Shown here: positions 27,266 through 36,252 of the stretch, piece by piece
Numbering within the stretch: the stretch's first letter is position 1
Layout of the letters: each line of letters starts with the position of its first letter
Assembly (NCBI RefSeq): GCF_012396125.1
Contig: NZ_JAAXOX010000003.1
Span: forward strand, 372,001-436,000
Direction of reading: 5' to 3'
Length of the DNA stretch: 64,000 bases
DNA from: Cellulomonas denverensis
GTDB taxonomy: Bacteria > Actinomycetota > Actinomycetes > Actinomycetales > Cellulomonadaceae
Translations under genes and position numbers: made by a program
The notes under the pieces: model-generated
What the model was told of the DNA's origin: nothing
Databases searched by the model: none
The model's input: only the letters and a program-made list of their open reading frames with translations

Positions 27266-27322
27266 GAATGCGGAGAAGCTGCCGCGATCCGAGCGATTCG
27301 GGCGACAGCTTCTCCGCACTCG
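27266..27322. repeat. Intergenic palindrome B (57 bp)
   Basis: The arms at 27266-27285 and 27302-27321 pair at 18 of 20 positions around a 16-nt interior; the core arm sequence is TGCGGAGAAGCTG. Hand alignment to 43189-43245 in the same orientation gives 45 identities in 57 with no gaps. The element ends 17 nt from the stop of the efflux gene. It might also terminate transcription, but the conserved length and the second copy point to a dispersed repeat. Confidence 0.8.
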
Positions 27323-27339
27323 TCAGGCCGGGGCGCGGC

Positions 27340-28818
27340 TCAGTGTGCGACGGCGGGCTCCAGGGCGACCGGGGCGAGCGCCTGCTGGGCGACCCGGTCG
27401 GCGCGGCGGCGGAACAGGACGCCGGCCAGCACCGCCCCGCCGAGGAAGATCCCCGCGGACCAGGCGTAGGCGGTGTCGAAGGAATGCAGCGCTGCCTCGG
27501 CCTGCACCAGCGGGGTCGCCGGGGCGTGGTCGGCGAGGTAGGCGCTCGCGGCGGTGGCGGCCAGGGTGTTGAGCAGCGCGGTGCCGATCGCCCCGCCGAC
27601 CTGCTGGCTGGTGGACACCAGGGCGGAGGCCGCGCCGGCCAGCCGCTGTTCCACCCCGAGCGTGGCGAGCTGGAAGGACGCGGGCATGATCGAGGCCATC
27701 CCCATTCCCATCAGGATCAGGCCGGGCAGGACGTGCAGGTAGCTGCTGTCCAGCTGCAACTGGGTGAAGGAGAGCATCGCGAGCGCCGCCAGCGTCATGC
27801 CGATCGGCACCAGCAGTTTGGGGCCGAACCGCGGGATCAGCAGGTTGGACTGGATCTGCGCGGTGACGATGATCGAGACCACCATCGGCAGGAAGGCCAC
27901 CCCGGTGCGCATCGGGCTGAACCCCAGCGTGGACTGCAGGTAGTAGGTCAGGAACAGGAACACCCCGAACATCCCGGACCCGGCGACCAGGATCGACAGG
28001 TAGGACGCGCCCCGGTCCCGGTCCAGGATCACGCCCAGCGGCAGGACCGCGTGGGCGGCGGTGCGCTGGCGCCAGACGAAGGCGGCCAGCAGCAGCACGC
28101 TGGCGGCCAGCGGTCCCCAGGTGGCGACCGAGTCCCAGCCCTGCGGCTCGGCCTGGGAGAAGCCGAGCACCAACGCGAACAGGCCGAGCGAGCCGAGCAG
28201 GACGCCGGGCAGGTCGAGCCGGTGATCGGTGGTGCCCGCGGTGCGGGGGAGCAACACCAGCCCGGCGATCAGCGCGACGGCGGCGATCACCACGTTGACG
28301 TAGAGGTTCCAACGCCAGTCGAAGTTCTCGGTCAGGTAGCCGCCGAGCAGCAGGCCGATCGCGCCGCCCATCCCGGCGATCGCGCCGAAGATGCCGAATG
28401 CCCGGCCGCGTTCGGCCGGCACGGTGAAGGTGGTGGTCAGCACGGACAGGGCGGCGGGGGCCAGCACCGCGCCGAATACGCCCTGCAGCGCCCGGGCGGC
28501 GACCAGCAGCTCGAAGGAGCCGGCCGCGCCACCGAGGCCGGAGGCGACGGCGAAGCCGACCAGCCCGATCAGGAACATCCGGCGCCGGCCGAGCATGTCG
28601 GACAGTCGCCCGCCGAGCAGCAGCAGGCTGCCGAAGGCCAGGGCGTAGGCGGTGACGATCCACTGCCGGTCATTGTCGGAGAAGCCGAGTTCGGCCTGGG
28701 CCGAGGGCATCGCGATGTTCACGATGGTCGCGTCGAGCACGACCATCAGCTGGGCGAGGGCCACGGTGGCCAGCACGAACCAGCGGCTGCGCGTCGGGGC
28801 AGCGAGGGGAGAGGACAT
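27340..28818 (-). CDS. MFS drug efflux transporter, DHA2 (14-TM) family
   Basis: 492 residues with about 14 hydrophobic segments. Motif D-like MVVLDATIVNIAMPSAQAEL near residue 27, WIVTAYALAFGSLLLLGGRLSD near 53 and motif A GRLSDMLGRRR near 71 identify a DHA2 drug:H+ antiporter of the EmrB/QacA group. The export substrate cannot be predicted. ATG 28818 is used with GGAG upstream. The divergent TetR gene and the palindromic site between them indicate local repression that is relieved by a ligand, probably a substrate of the pump. Confidence 0.92.
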   Translation of the reverse strand: MSSPLAAPTRSRWFVLATVALAQLMVVLDATIVNIAMPSAQAELGFSDNDRQWIVTAYALAFGSLLLLGGRLSDMLGRRRMFLIGLVGFAVASGLGGAAGSFELLVAARALQGVFGAVLAPAALSVLTTTFTVPAERGRAFGIFGAIAGMGGAIGLLLGGYLTENFDWRWNLYVNVVIAAVALIAGLVLLPRTAGTTDHRLDLPGVLLGSLGLFALVLGFSQAEPQGWDSVATWGPLAASVLLLAAFVWRQRTAAHAVLPLGVILDRDRGASYLSILVAGSGMFGVFLFLTYYLQSTLGFSPMRTGVAFLPMVVSIIVTAQIQSNLLIPRFGPKLLVPIGMTLAALAMLSFTQLQLDSSYLHVLPGLILMGMGMASIMPASFQLATLGVEQRLAGAASALVSTSQQVGGAIGTALLNTLAATAASAYLADHAPATPLVQAEAALHSFDTAYAWSAGIFLGGAVLAGVLFRRRADRVAQQALAPVALEPAVAH

Positions 28819-28859
28819 GGGGACTCCGGGGGAGACGTCGTGGTCGGTGCGCAGACTCT

Positions 28860-28901
28860 AAACCGAAACTCGGCAGTTCCGGAACTCCTAAGTCTCGATT
28901 T
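28860..28901. promoter_or_regulatory. Probable TetR operator between efflux gene and regulator
   Basis: The centre is a perfect 12-bp palindrome AGTTCCGGAACT (28875-28886). It is flanked by an imperfect inverted repeat, AAACCGAAACTC (28860-28871) and AAGTCTCGATTT (28890-28901), matching at 9 of 12. The region is unusually AT-rich for the window and lies between two divergent starts, as TetR operators do. Confidence 0.6.
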
Positions 28902-28951
28902 GTGTCAGTGTGCGCCGAGTGGCACGATGGCGCGCGACGAGAGGAGTCCGG

Positions 28952-29611
28952 ATGTCGTCGAGCGACGCCGCCACGACGGCCGGCGCTGCCCCGGACCCGG
29001 TGTGCCGGCCCGGCCGTCGTCGCGATCCCGGCAAGGACGACGTGATCCTCCAGGCCGCCCGCGACCTGCTGGTCGAGCGCGGCTACCAGGCGATGACCAT
29101 GGACGCGGTCGCCGAGCGTGCCGGGGTCGGCAAGGCCACCGTCTACCGGCGCTGGTCGTCCAAGGTGCGGCTGACCGTGGACAGCCTGATGTGCTCGCCG
29201 CAGCTGCACGCGGACGAGGTGCCGGACACCGGATCGCTGCGCGAGGACCTGCTGTCGGTGGCCGGCCTGGTCACCCGGATGAAGAACGACGAGCTGATGT
29301 CCGGCCTGATCGTGGCGGTCAAGCAGGAGCCCGAGGTCGCCGGGGTGTTCCACGAGCAGTTCGTGGCCGGGCGGGTGCGGCTGATGCGCACGCTGCTGGA
29401 GCGGGCACGCGAGCGCGGCGAGGTGCATCCGGGCGCCGACCTGGACATGATCGCCGCGGTCGCCCCGGCGATGATCCACTACGGCAAGGCGGTGGCCCAC
29501 GTCGCGATCGACCAGGCGTTCGCCGAGCGGCTGATCGACTCGGTGGTGCTGCCGCTGGTGGCGAACCCGGCCTATCAGGTGCCCGAGCCCGCCACCGTCG
29601 CCGCCGGTTAG
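28952..29611 (+). CDS. TetR/AcrR family transcriptional regulator
   Basis: 219 residues. The N-terminal helix-turn-helix spans about 30-75: ILQAARDLLVERGYQAMTMDAVAERAGVGKATVYRRW in shortened form is VGKATVYRRW at its recognition helix. The remaining ~140 residues are a TetR_C-type ligand-binding domain. It probably represses the divergent DHA2 efflux gene and itself. ATG 28952 has GAGGAG 6 nt upstream; an earlier in-frame start at 28910 lacks a ribosome-binding site. Its stop TAG overlaps the stop TAA of the CoA-binding gene on the other strand. Confidence 0.9.
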   Translation: MSSSDAATTAGAAPDPVCRPGRRRDPGKDDVILQAARDLLVERGYQAMTMDAVAERAGVGKATVYRRWSSKVRLTVDSLMCSPQLHADEVPDTGSLREDLLSVAGLVTRMKNDELMSGLIVAVKQEPEVAGVFHEQFVAGRVRLMRTLLERARERGEVHPGADLDMIAAVAPAMIHYGKAVAHVAIDQAFAERLIDSVVLPLVANPAYQVPEPATVAAG

Positions 29612-30093
29612 CCCAGCGCCCGCCGCGAGCTGATCACCCCGGTGTCGAAGCCGGCCAGGTGCAGCCCGCCGTGGAACCGGGCGTGCTCGATCTTCACGCA
29701 CCGGTCCATCACCACGGTCAACCCGGCCGCCTCGCCCCGCCGGGCGACCTCCTCGTGCCAGGACCCGAGCTGCAACCACAGCGCCGGGGCGCCCACCGCC
29801 AGGGTCTCGTCCAGCACCCCGGGCAGGTCGTCGTGCCGCCGGAACACGTCCACCAGGTCCGGGGTCTCCGGCAGATCGGCCAGCGACGGGTAGACCGGCT
29901 GCCCGAGGATCTCGGTCTCGCGCGGGTTGACCAGGAACAGCCGGTACGGCGAGCTGGACAGCAGGTAGGTGGTCACGAAGTAGCTGGCCCGGGCCGGATT
30001 GTTGGACGCGCCGACGATCGCGATCGACCGGGTGCGGCGCAGCAGGGCGAGGCGTTCCTGGGCGGACGGGCCCTGCCAGGTGCGGGCGGTCAT
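29608..30093 (-). CDS. CoA-binding domain protein (YccU-like)
   Basis: 161 residues. A CoA_binding_2 Rossmann-like fold with TRSIAIVGASNNPARASYFV near residue 22, VNPRETEILGQPVYPSLADLP near 55, and APALWLQLGSWHEEV near 105. The YccU family binds CoA or a related nucleotide; no enzyme activity is assigned. It is the last gene of the ssu-acs-metY operon and its ATG overlaps the metY stop (ATGA). That coupling makes a link to CoA or acetyl-CoA handling in the operon plausible. Its 3' end overlaps the TetR gene by a few bases in convergent orientation. Confidence 0.85.
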   Translation of the reverse strand: MTARTWQGPSAQERLALLRRTRSIAIVGASNNPARASYFVTTYLLSSSPYRLFLVNPRETEILGQPVYPSLADLPETPDLVDVFRRHDDLPGVLDETLAVGAPALWLQLGSWHEEVARRGEAAGLTVVMDRCVKIEHARFHGGLHLAGFDTGVISSRRALG

Positions 30094-31406
30094 CGGGTCG
30101 CTCCCTCGGTGGTGGCGGCGGTCAGCGCCTGGTCCAGGTCCCACAGGATGTCCTCCGGGTCTTCCAGGCCGACGCTGATCCGGACCAGGTCGTCCGGCAC
30201 CCCGGCGGCGGCGAGCTGATCGGCGGACAGCTGCTGGTGGGTGGTCGAGGCCGGGTGGATCACCAGGGTGCGCGAGTCGCCGACATTGGCCAGGTGGCTG
30301 GCCAGCTGCAGGTTCTCGATGAACCGGCGCCCGACCTCCCGGCCGTCCCGGCCACCGCCGGGCGCCAGCCGGAAGGCGAACACCGAGCCGGGTCCGAGCG
30401 GCAGGTACCGCGCGGCGCGCTCGTGGTGCGGGTGGCCGGGCAGCCCGGCCCAGAGCACCTGACCGACCCGGGGATCGTCCGCCAGCCACTGCGCCACGGT
30501 GCGGGCGTTCGCCAGGTGGGCGTCCAGTCGCTGGGGCAGGGTCTCCACGCCCTGCAACAGCTGGAACGCGGACTGCGCGGACAGCGACGGTCCGATGTCC
30601 CGCAGCTGCTCGGAGCGCAGCTTGGTCAGGAAGCCGTACTCGCCGAAGTTCTCCCACCACTTCACGCCGTTGTAGGACGGCACCGGCTCGGTCATCTGCG
30701 GGAACCTGCCGTTGCCCCAGTCGAAGCGGCCGGACTCCACGACGACGCCGCCCAGGGTGGTGCCGTGCCCGCCGAGGAACTTGGTCGCCGAGTGGATGAC
30801 GATGTCCGCCCCGTGCTCGATCGGCCGGATCAGGTAGGGCGTGGTCAGGGTGGAGTCGACCACCAGCGGGATGCCCGCCGCGTGCGCCACCTGCGCCAGC
30901 CCTGCCAGGTCCGCGACCTCGCCGGAGGGGTTGGCGACCACCTCGGTGTACAGCACCTTGGTCTCCGGCCGGATCGCGGCGGCGAAGGCGGCCGGGTCGG
31001 TGCCGGGCACGAAGGTGGTGTCCACCCCGAACCGGCGCAGGGTCACGTCCAGCTGGGTCAGGGTGCCGCCGTACAGCTGGGAACTGGCCACCACGTGGTC
31101 GCCGGCCCCGACCAGCGCTGCGAAGGTGATGAACTCGGCGGCCATCCCCGAGGCGGTCGCCACCGCGCCGATCCCGCCCTCCAACGACGCGACCCGCTCC
31201 TCCAGCGCCGCCACCGTGGGGTTGCCCAGCCGGGAGTAGATGTTCCCGTACTTCTGCAGCGCGAACAGGTTCGCGGCGTCGGTGGTGTCCTGGAAGACGA
31301 ACGAGGTGGTCTGGTAGATCGGCACCGCCCGGGCGCCGGTGGCGGCGTCGGGCACCCCGCCGGCGTGCAGGGCGCGGGTGCGGAAGCCGAACTGGTGGTC
31401 GCTCAT
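30090..31406 (-). CDS. metY: O-acetylhomoserine sulfhydrylase (MetY)
   Basis: 438 residues, the MetY length and longer than cystathionine synthases. It opens FGFRTRALHAGGVPD and has PIYQTTSFVFQDT near 30, YSRLGNPTVAALEERVASLEG near 57, and HSATKFLGGHGTTLGG near 207 with the PLP lysine. The long KWWENFGEYGFLTKLR insertion is typical of MetY. The enzyme makes homocysteine and acetate from O-acetylhomoserine and sulfide. It is PLP-dependent and cytoplasmic. Its ATG overlaps the acs stop and its stop overlaps the next ATG, so it is coupled on both sides. Confidence 0.94.
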   Translation of the reverse strand: MSDHQFGFRTRALHAGGVPDAATGARAVPIYQTTSFVFQDTTDAANLFALQKYGNIYSRLGNPTVAALEERVASLEGGIGAVATASGMAAEFITFAALVGAGDHVVASSQLYGGTLTQLDVTLRRFGVDTTFVPGTDPAAFAAAIRPETKVLYTEVVANPSGEVADLAGLAQVAHAAGIPLVVDSTLTTPYLIRPIEHGADIVIHSATKFLGGHGTTLGGVVVESGRFDWGNGRFPQMTEPVPSYNGVKWWENFGEYGFLTKLRSEQLRDIGPSLSAQSAFQLLQGVETLPQRLDAHLANARTVAQWLADDPRVGQVLWAGLPGHPHHERAARYLPLGPGSVFAFRLAPGGGRDGREVGRRFIENLQLASHLANVGDSRTLVIHPASTTHQQLSADQLAAAGVPDDLVRISVGLEDPEDILWDLDQALTAATTEGATR

Positions 31407-33433
31407 GCGGTGAACTCTCCAACTGTGGTGCGGTGGGCGTCGAGCAGGTCGGCGACCTGCTGCACCGCCCAGGGGTTCTGCAACGACGTGCGGTCGCCCA
31501 GGGCCCGGCCGTCGTGCAGATCGGCCAGCAACCGGCGCAGGATCTTCCCGGACCGGGTCTTGGGCACCTCGGGGACCAGGAACAGGTGCCGCGGCTTGGC
31601 GACCGGCCCGATCTGGTGGGCCACGTGGCCGCGCAGGGTCTCGCGCAGCTCCTCGGTCGCCCGCTGCCAGGCAGCCAGGTCCTCCGGCGACCCGGGGGCC
31701 ACCGCCGGGACCACGAAGGCGGCGACCGACTGCCCGGTGACCGGGTCGTCCACCCCCGCCACCCCCGCCTCGCCGACCGCGGGGTGGGCGACCAGGGCGG
31801 ACTCGATCTCGATGGTGGACAGCCGGTGCCCGGAGACGTTGACCACGTCGTCCACCCGGCCGAGCAGCCAGATGTCGCCGTCGGCGTCCCAGGAGGCCCC
31901 GTCGCCGGCCAGGAAGTAGCCCTGCCGGGCGAAGGTCCGCCAGTAGGAATCCCGGTAGCGCTCCGGGTCGCCCCAGACCGTGCGGGCCATCCCGGGCACC
32001 GGCCGGTCGATCACCAGGTACCCGGCGCCGCCCCGGGGCACCTCGGCGCCGTCGGCGTCCACCACCTTCGCGGACAGGCCGGGCAGCGGGCGGGTGGCCG
32101 ACCCGGGCTTGAGGGTGGAGGACCCGGGCAGCGGCGCAATCACCGCGGCGCCGGTCTCCGACTGCCACCAGGTGTCCACCACCGGGGCGGTCCCGGCGCC
32201 GAACTGCTCCCGGAACCAGACCCAGGCCTCCGGGTTGATCGCCTCGCCCACCGTGCCGAGCAGCCGGATCGAGGACAGGTCGTGCCCGGCGGGCAGCCCG
32301 TCCGGGAACCAGGTCATGAAGGTCCGGATCAGGGTGGGCGCGGTGTAGTACGTCGTCACCCGGTAGCGCTCGATCACCTCCAGGTGCCGCTCGCGGTGCG
32401 GGGTGTCCGGGGTGCCCTCGTAGATCACCTGGGTCAGCCCGTTGCTCAGCGGACCGTAGATCTCGTAGGTGTGCGCGGTGACCCAGGCCAGGTCGGCGGT
32501 GCACCAGTGCACGTCGTCCTCCCGGGCGTCGAACACCGCCCAGTGCGTCCAGGACGCCTGGGTCAGGTAGCCGCCGGTGGTGTGCACCAGGCCCTTGGGC
32601 TTGCCGGTGGTGCCGGAGGTGTAGATCACGAACAACGGGTGCTCGGCGTCGAAGGACTGCGGGGTGTGCTCCGGGCTCGCGGTGTCCACCACGTCGTGCC
32701 ACCACACGTCCCGGCCCGCGGTCCAGGCGACCTGCTGCCCGGTGCGCCGGACCACCAGCACGTGCTCGACGTGGTCCAGCCCGTCGACCGCGGCATCGGC
32801 GGCGGACTTGACCTCGACCGCGGCGTCGCGCCGGAACTGCCCGTCGCTGGTGACCAGCAGCTTGGCGCCGGTGTCCTGCACCCGGAACCGCACCGCGTCC
32901 GCGCTGAACCCGCCGAAGACCAGCGAGTGCACCGCGCCGATCCGGGCGATCGCCAGCGTGACGATGATCGTCTCGGCGATCACCGGCAGGTAGACCACCA
33001 CCCGGTCACCGGGCCCGATGCCCAGCGCGGTGAGCGCGTTCGCCGCCCGGGACACCTCGTCCCGCAGCTGCCGGTAGGTGTAGGAGCGCCGGTCGCCGTT
33101 CTCGCCCTCGGCGTGGATCGCGACCTTCTCGCCCCGGCCGGCGTCCACGTGCCGGTCGACGCAGTTCACCGCCGCGTTCAGCCGGCCGCCGGCGAACCAC
33201 TCGATCCGCGGCACGGTGAGCTGGTCGCCCTCCCCGCGGGCCGGTTCCCAGGTGTGGGCGGTGTGCCACGGGGTGTCCCAGGTCAGCCGCCGGGCGGCCC
33301 GTTCCCAGAACGCCACCGGGTCGGCGGCGGCCTCGGCCAGCAGCGCGGCGTGCTCCGCCGGGCCGATCTGCCAGTCGCCGGCCGGGGCCGGGAACCGGCG
33401 CTGCTCGGCGTTCAGGGTGTCGAAGGTGCTCAT
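31403..33433 (-). CDS. acs: Acetyl-CoA synthetase (AMP-forming)
   Basis: 676 residues. The ACAS N-terminal domain covers ~25-85 and the AMP-binding domain ~90-540. Motifs are [16 protein letters not shown] near 270, DTWWQSETG near 420 and the C-terminal PKTRSGKILRR near 625, where the last Lys is the usual acetylation-controlled residue. It converts acetate, ATP and CoA to acetyl-CoA. ATGA overlaps join it to ssuC upstream and metY downstream. Acetate is a product of the MetY and CysK reactions, so recovery of that acetate is a reasonable role. Other short acids cannot be excluded as substrates. Confidence 0.93.
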   Translation of the reverse strand: MSTFDTLNAEQRRFPAPAGDWQIGPAEHAALLAEAAADPVAFWERAARRLTWDTPWHTAHTWEPARGEGDQLTVPRIEWFAGGRLNAAVNCVDRHVDAGRGEKVAIHAEGENGDRRSYTYRQLRDEVSRAANALTALGIGPGDRVVVYLPVIAETIIVTLAIARIGAVHSLVFGGFSADAVRFRVQDTGAKLLVTSDGQFRRDAAVEVKSAADAAVDGLDHVEHVLVVRRTGQQVAWTAGRDVWWHDVVDTASPEHTPQSFDAEHPLFVIYTSGTTGKPKGLVHTTGGYLTQASWTHWAVFDAREDDVHWCTADLAWVTAHTYEIYGPLSNGLTQVIYEGTPDTPHRERHLEVIERYRVTTYYTAPTLIRTFMTWFPDGLPAGHDLSSIRLLGTVGEAINPEAWVWFREQFGAGTAPVVDTWWQSETGAAVIAPLPGSSTLKPGSATRPLPGLSAKVVDADGAEVPRGGAGYLVIDRPVPGMARTVWGDPERYRDSYWRTFARQGYFLAGDGASWDADGDIWLLGRVDDVVNVSGHRLSTIEIESALVAHPAVGEAGVAGVDDPVTGQSVAAFVVPAVAPGSPEDLAAWQRATEELRETLRGHVAHQIGPVAKPRHLFLVPEVPKTRSGKILRRLLADLHDGRALGDRTSLQNPWAVQQVADLLDAHRTTVGEFTA

Positions 33434-34311
33434 CCCCACCTCCGGCTCAGCAGCCGCTCGGCCAGGCCGATCAGCCCGTCGGTCAGCTTGCCGAGCCCGG
33501 CCAGCAGCACGATGGCCAGCAGCATCCGGTCCACCCGGCCGTTGTTGCCGGAGTCCATCAGCAGGAAGCCCAGCCCCATCGAGGATGCGATCAGCTCCGC
33601 GGCGACCAGGAACAGCCAGGACTGCGCGAGCGCGAGCCGCAGCCCGGCGACCACCGAGGGCACCGCGGCCGGCAACTGCACCGCGCCCAGCAGCCGGGCC
33701 CCGCGCAGCCCGTAGGCCCGGCCGGCCTCGACCAACTGCGGGTCGACGTGCCGCAGCGCCGCCACCACGGTGGTGTAGACCGGGAAGAACGCCCCGATCG
33801 CGATCAGGGTGAGCTTGGACTCCTCGCCGATCTTCATCCACAGGATCAGCAGCGGCACCCAGGCCAGCGAGGGCACCGCCCGCACCGCCCCGAGCAGCGG
33901 CTCCAGCAGCGCCCCCGCCAACCGGGACAGCCCCACCACCGACCCGACCGCCAGGCCGAGCGCCGCCCCGATCAGGAAGCCGAGCAGCACCCGCTGGGTG
34001 GAGATCGCCACGTACTGGCCGAGCAGCCCGCGCTCGGCCAGATCGACCGCCGCGGTCCACACCGAGGCCGGGCTGGGCAGCTGGTACGGCGCCACCAGGC
34101 CGGCGCTGGTGACCAGCTGCCAGACCACCAGCAGCACCGCGGGCAACAGCAGGCCCAGGGCCAGGCGGACCGGGCGGCGGGCCAGGGGGCCGGTGCCCGG
34201 GCGCGCACGGCTGCTGCCGGGGCTGAACGGGTTCTGCCCCGGCAGGATGCGACCGCGGGCGTCGGTCACCGGTGCACTGGTGCCGGTGATGGTGCCCAGG
34301 ACGGGGGACAT
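33430..34311 (-). CDS. ssuC: ABC transporter permease, sulfonate/taurine/nitrate type (SsuC-like)
   Basis: 293 residues with about six membrane segments after a 45-residue cytoplasmic N-terminus. The BPD-type motif is EAGRAYGLRGARLLGAVQLP near residue 205, which contacts the ATPase. It belongs to the SsuC/TauC/NrtB group. Linkage to metY and a cysteine-coding leader supports a sulfur-containing substrate, but nitrate, bicarbonate or an aromatic substrate is formally possible. ATG 34311 has AGGAG upstream. The stop overlaps the acs start. Confidence 0.88.
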   Translation of the reverse strand: MSPVLGTITGTSAPVTDARGRILPGQNPFSPGSSRARPGTGPLARRPVRLALGLLLPAVLLVVWQLVTSAGLVAPYQLPSPASVWTAAVDLAERGLLGQYVAISTQRVLLGFLIGAALGLAVGSVVGLSRLAGALLEPLLGAVRAVPSLAWVPLLILWMKIGEESKLTLIAIGAFFPVYTTVVAALRHVDPQLVEAGRAYGLRGARLLGAVQLPAAVPSVVAGLRLALAQSWLFLVAAELIASSMGLGFLLMDSGNNGRVDRMLLAIVLLAGLGKLTDGLIGLAERLLSRRWG

Positions 34312-34341
34312 GGCGGGCTCCTTCGTGGGGGTGCCGGCGAC

Positions 34342-35394
34342 TCAGCCGGCGATGCTGCCCGGGTCGGCGGCCTCGGCGAACTGCGGGTCGAAGAGCTCGT
34401 CCAGCGCGGTGTCCACCAGCTCCTGGCTGGCCACGTCACCGGACTCGACGAAGATCGGGCCGACCACCTCGAGCACGTCGCGCTGGGCATCGCCGGGCAC
34501 CGGGTCGATGTTCAGGTGGGTGCGCTCGGTGATCACGGTCTCTGCCACCGCGGGGTCGATGCCGGCGACCTCGGCCAGGATCGACACCACCTGGTCCGGG
34601 TTCTCCTGCGCCCAGGCGCGCGCCTTCTCGTAGGCGTCGACCACCACCTGCGCCAGGTCGGGGCTGGCGTCCAGGAAGTCCTGGGTGGCGTTCAGGAAGC
34701 CGTAGGTGTTGAAGTCGACGTTCCGGTACAGCAGCGTCGACCCGGCCTCGGCCTGCGAGGCGGCCATCAGCGGGTCCAGCCCGGACCAGGCGTCCACCGA
34801 GCCGTTCTCCAGGGCGGCCTTGCCGTCCGCGTGCTGTAGGTTCTGCACCTCGACGTCGGCGGGGTCGACCCCGGCCTCGTCCAGCGCCTGCAGCAGGAAG
34901 AAGTACGGGTCGGTGCCCTTGGTGGCGGCGACCGACTTGCCGGCCAGGTCCGCCACGCTGGTGATGTCCGAGCCGGCCGGAACGACCAGCGCCGCCCACT
35001 CCGGCTGGGAGTAGATGTCGATGGTGCGGATCGGTGAGCCGTTCGCCCGGGCCAGCAGGGCGGCCGACCCGGCGGTGGAGCCGACGTCCACCGCGCCGGC
35101 GCGCAGGGCCTCGTTCGCCTTGTTCGATCCGGCGGACTGCACCCACTCCACGGTCACGTCGTCGCCGAGGGTGTCCTCGATCCAGCCCTGGTCCTTGATC
35201 ACCAGGCTCAGCGGGTTGTACGTGGCGTAGTCCAGGGTCAGGGTGTCCGCGCTCCAGCCGGAGTCGGCGGAGGCGGCGTCGTCGCCGGCGGCGGGTTCGG
35301 CGGCGGAACCCTCACCGGACACGCAGCCCGCGACGGCCAGGGTGGCGGCGAGGGAGGTGGCGGCCAGGGCCAGTCGGAAGGTACGGGCGGTCAT
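34342..35394 (-). CDS. ssuA: Substrate-binding lipoprotein of the sulfonate-type ABC importer (SsuA-like)
   Basis: 350 residues. A lipoprotein signal with lipobox LAVAGC places the acylated Cys at residue 24. The mature part is a type II periplasmic-binding fold of the NMT1/SsuA group: NPLSLVIKDQGW near 60, VGSTAGSAALLARANG near 105 and SVAATKGTDPYFFL near 155. It captures substrate outside the membrane for SsuC/SsuB. The substrate is probably an alkanesulfonate or similar organosulfur compound, inferred from operon context only. 30-bp gaps separate it from ssuC and ssuB. Confidence 0.88.
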   Translation of the reverse strand: MTARTFRLALAATSLAATLAVAGCVSGEGSAAEPAAGDDAASADSGWSADTLTLDYATYNPLSLVIKDQGWIEDTLGDDVTVEWVQSAGSNKANEALRAGAVDVGSTAGSAALLARANGSPIRTIDIYSQPEWAALVVPAGSDITSVADLAGKSVAATKGTDPYFFLLQALDEAGVDPADVEVQNLQHADGKAALENGSVDAWSGLDPLMAASQAEAGSTLLYRNVDFNTYGFLNATQDFLDASPDLAQVVVDAYEKARAWAQENPDQVVSILAEVAGIDPAVAETVITERTHLNIDPVPGDAQRDVLEVVGPIFVESGDVASQELVDTALDELFDPQFAEAADPGSIAG

Positions 35395-35424
35395 CGGGGG
35401 TCTCCGGTCTGTGGGTGGGGAGGG

Positions 35425-36231
35425 TCAGATCGAGTGGTGCAGGTCGGGGTCGTGGTGATGGCTGGGCACGCCCAGGCCGTCCAGCAGCTCGGCGCGCAGT
35501 TCGGCCAGCCGGCGGTCGGCGCGGTCGCGGGGACGGTCGCCGGGGACCGTGATCACCCGGCGGACCGAGCCGTGCTCCGGGTCCGGGCTGCCGAGCAGCA
35601 CCACCCGGTCGGCCAGGTACAGCGCCTCGTCCACGTCGTGGGTGACCAGCAGGACGGTCACCGGGTTGGCGGCGTGCACCGCCAGCAGCAGGTCCTGCAT
35701 CCGCAGCCGGGTCAGCGCGTCCAGCGCCCCGAACGGCTCGTCCAGGAGCAGCACCCCCGGCCGCCGGGCCAGTGCCCGGGCCAGGGACGCGCGCTGCGCC
35801 ATCCCGCCGGAGACCTGCCGCGGCCGCAGACCGGCCGAGCTCTCCAGCCCAACCAGCTCCAGCAGCCGGGCGACCTGCTCGGCACCGTCGGACCGGGCGG
35901 TGCCCCGGGGCAGTCCCAGGGCGACATTGCGTGCCAGCGTCCGCCAGGGCAGCAGCCGCGGTTCCTGGAAGGCCACGGCGGTGCGCGGGTCGAGGCCGCG
36001 GACCGGGGTGCCGGCCAGGGTGATCGTGCCGGCGTCCGGGGTGTCCAGCCCGGCGACCTGGCGCAGCAGGGTGGACTTGCCGCAGCCGGAGGCGCCGATC
36101 ACCGCGACGATCTCGCCCGCGGCGATGTCCAGGTCGACCCGGTCCAGCACGAGGCGGGGGCCGGCCGGGCCGTCGAAGGCGCGGCGGACCTCGCGCAGGC
36201 CGACCGGGTGGGCGGTGGTGGTGGGGCTCAT
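35425..36231 (-). CDS. ssuB: ABC transporter ATP-binding protein, sulfonate type (SsuB-like)
   Basis: 268 residues. Walker A GASGCGKSTLL near residue 45, Q-loop VAFQEPRLLPWRTL near 88 (the family-typical RLLPW), signature VSGGMAQRASLARAL near 140, Walker B LLLDEPFGALD near 160, and the H-loop THDVDEAL. It energises SsuC. It is the first structural gene of the operon and lies 148 nt downstream of the cysteine-rich leader ORF. The ribosome-binding site is weak (GGGAC), which suits an operon with control in the leader. The tail is His-rich (PSHHHDPDLHHSI). Confidence 0.9.
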   Translation of the reverse strand: MSPTTTAHPVGLREVRRAFDGPAGPRLVLDRVDLDIAAGEIVAVIGASGCGKSTLLRQVAGLDTPDAGTITLAGTPVRGLDPRTAVAFQEPRLLPWRTLARNVALGLPRGTARSDGAEQVARLLELVGLESSAGLRPRQVSGGMAQRASLARALARRPGVLLLDEPFGALDALTRLRMQDLLLAVHAANPVTVLLVTHDVDEALYLADRVVLLGSPDPEHGSVRRVITVPGDRPRDRADRRLAELRAELLDGLGVPSHHHDPDLHHSI

Positions 36232-36252
36232 CTGGGCGTCCCGGGGCTGGGG

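Noticed and set aside
27266..27322. Palindrome B simply as the terminator of the efflux gene
   Set aside because: It may stop transcription, but the full-length related copy at 43189-43245 and the adjoining tandem repeats are not explained by that alone.
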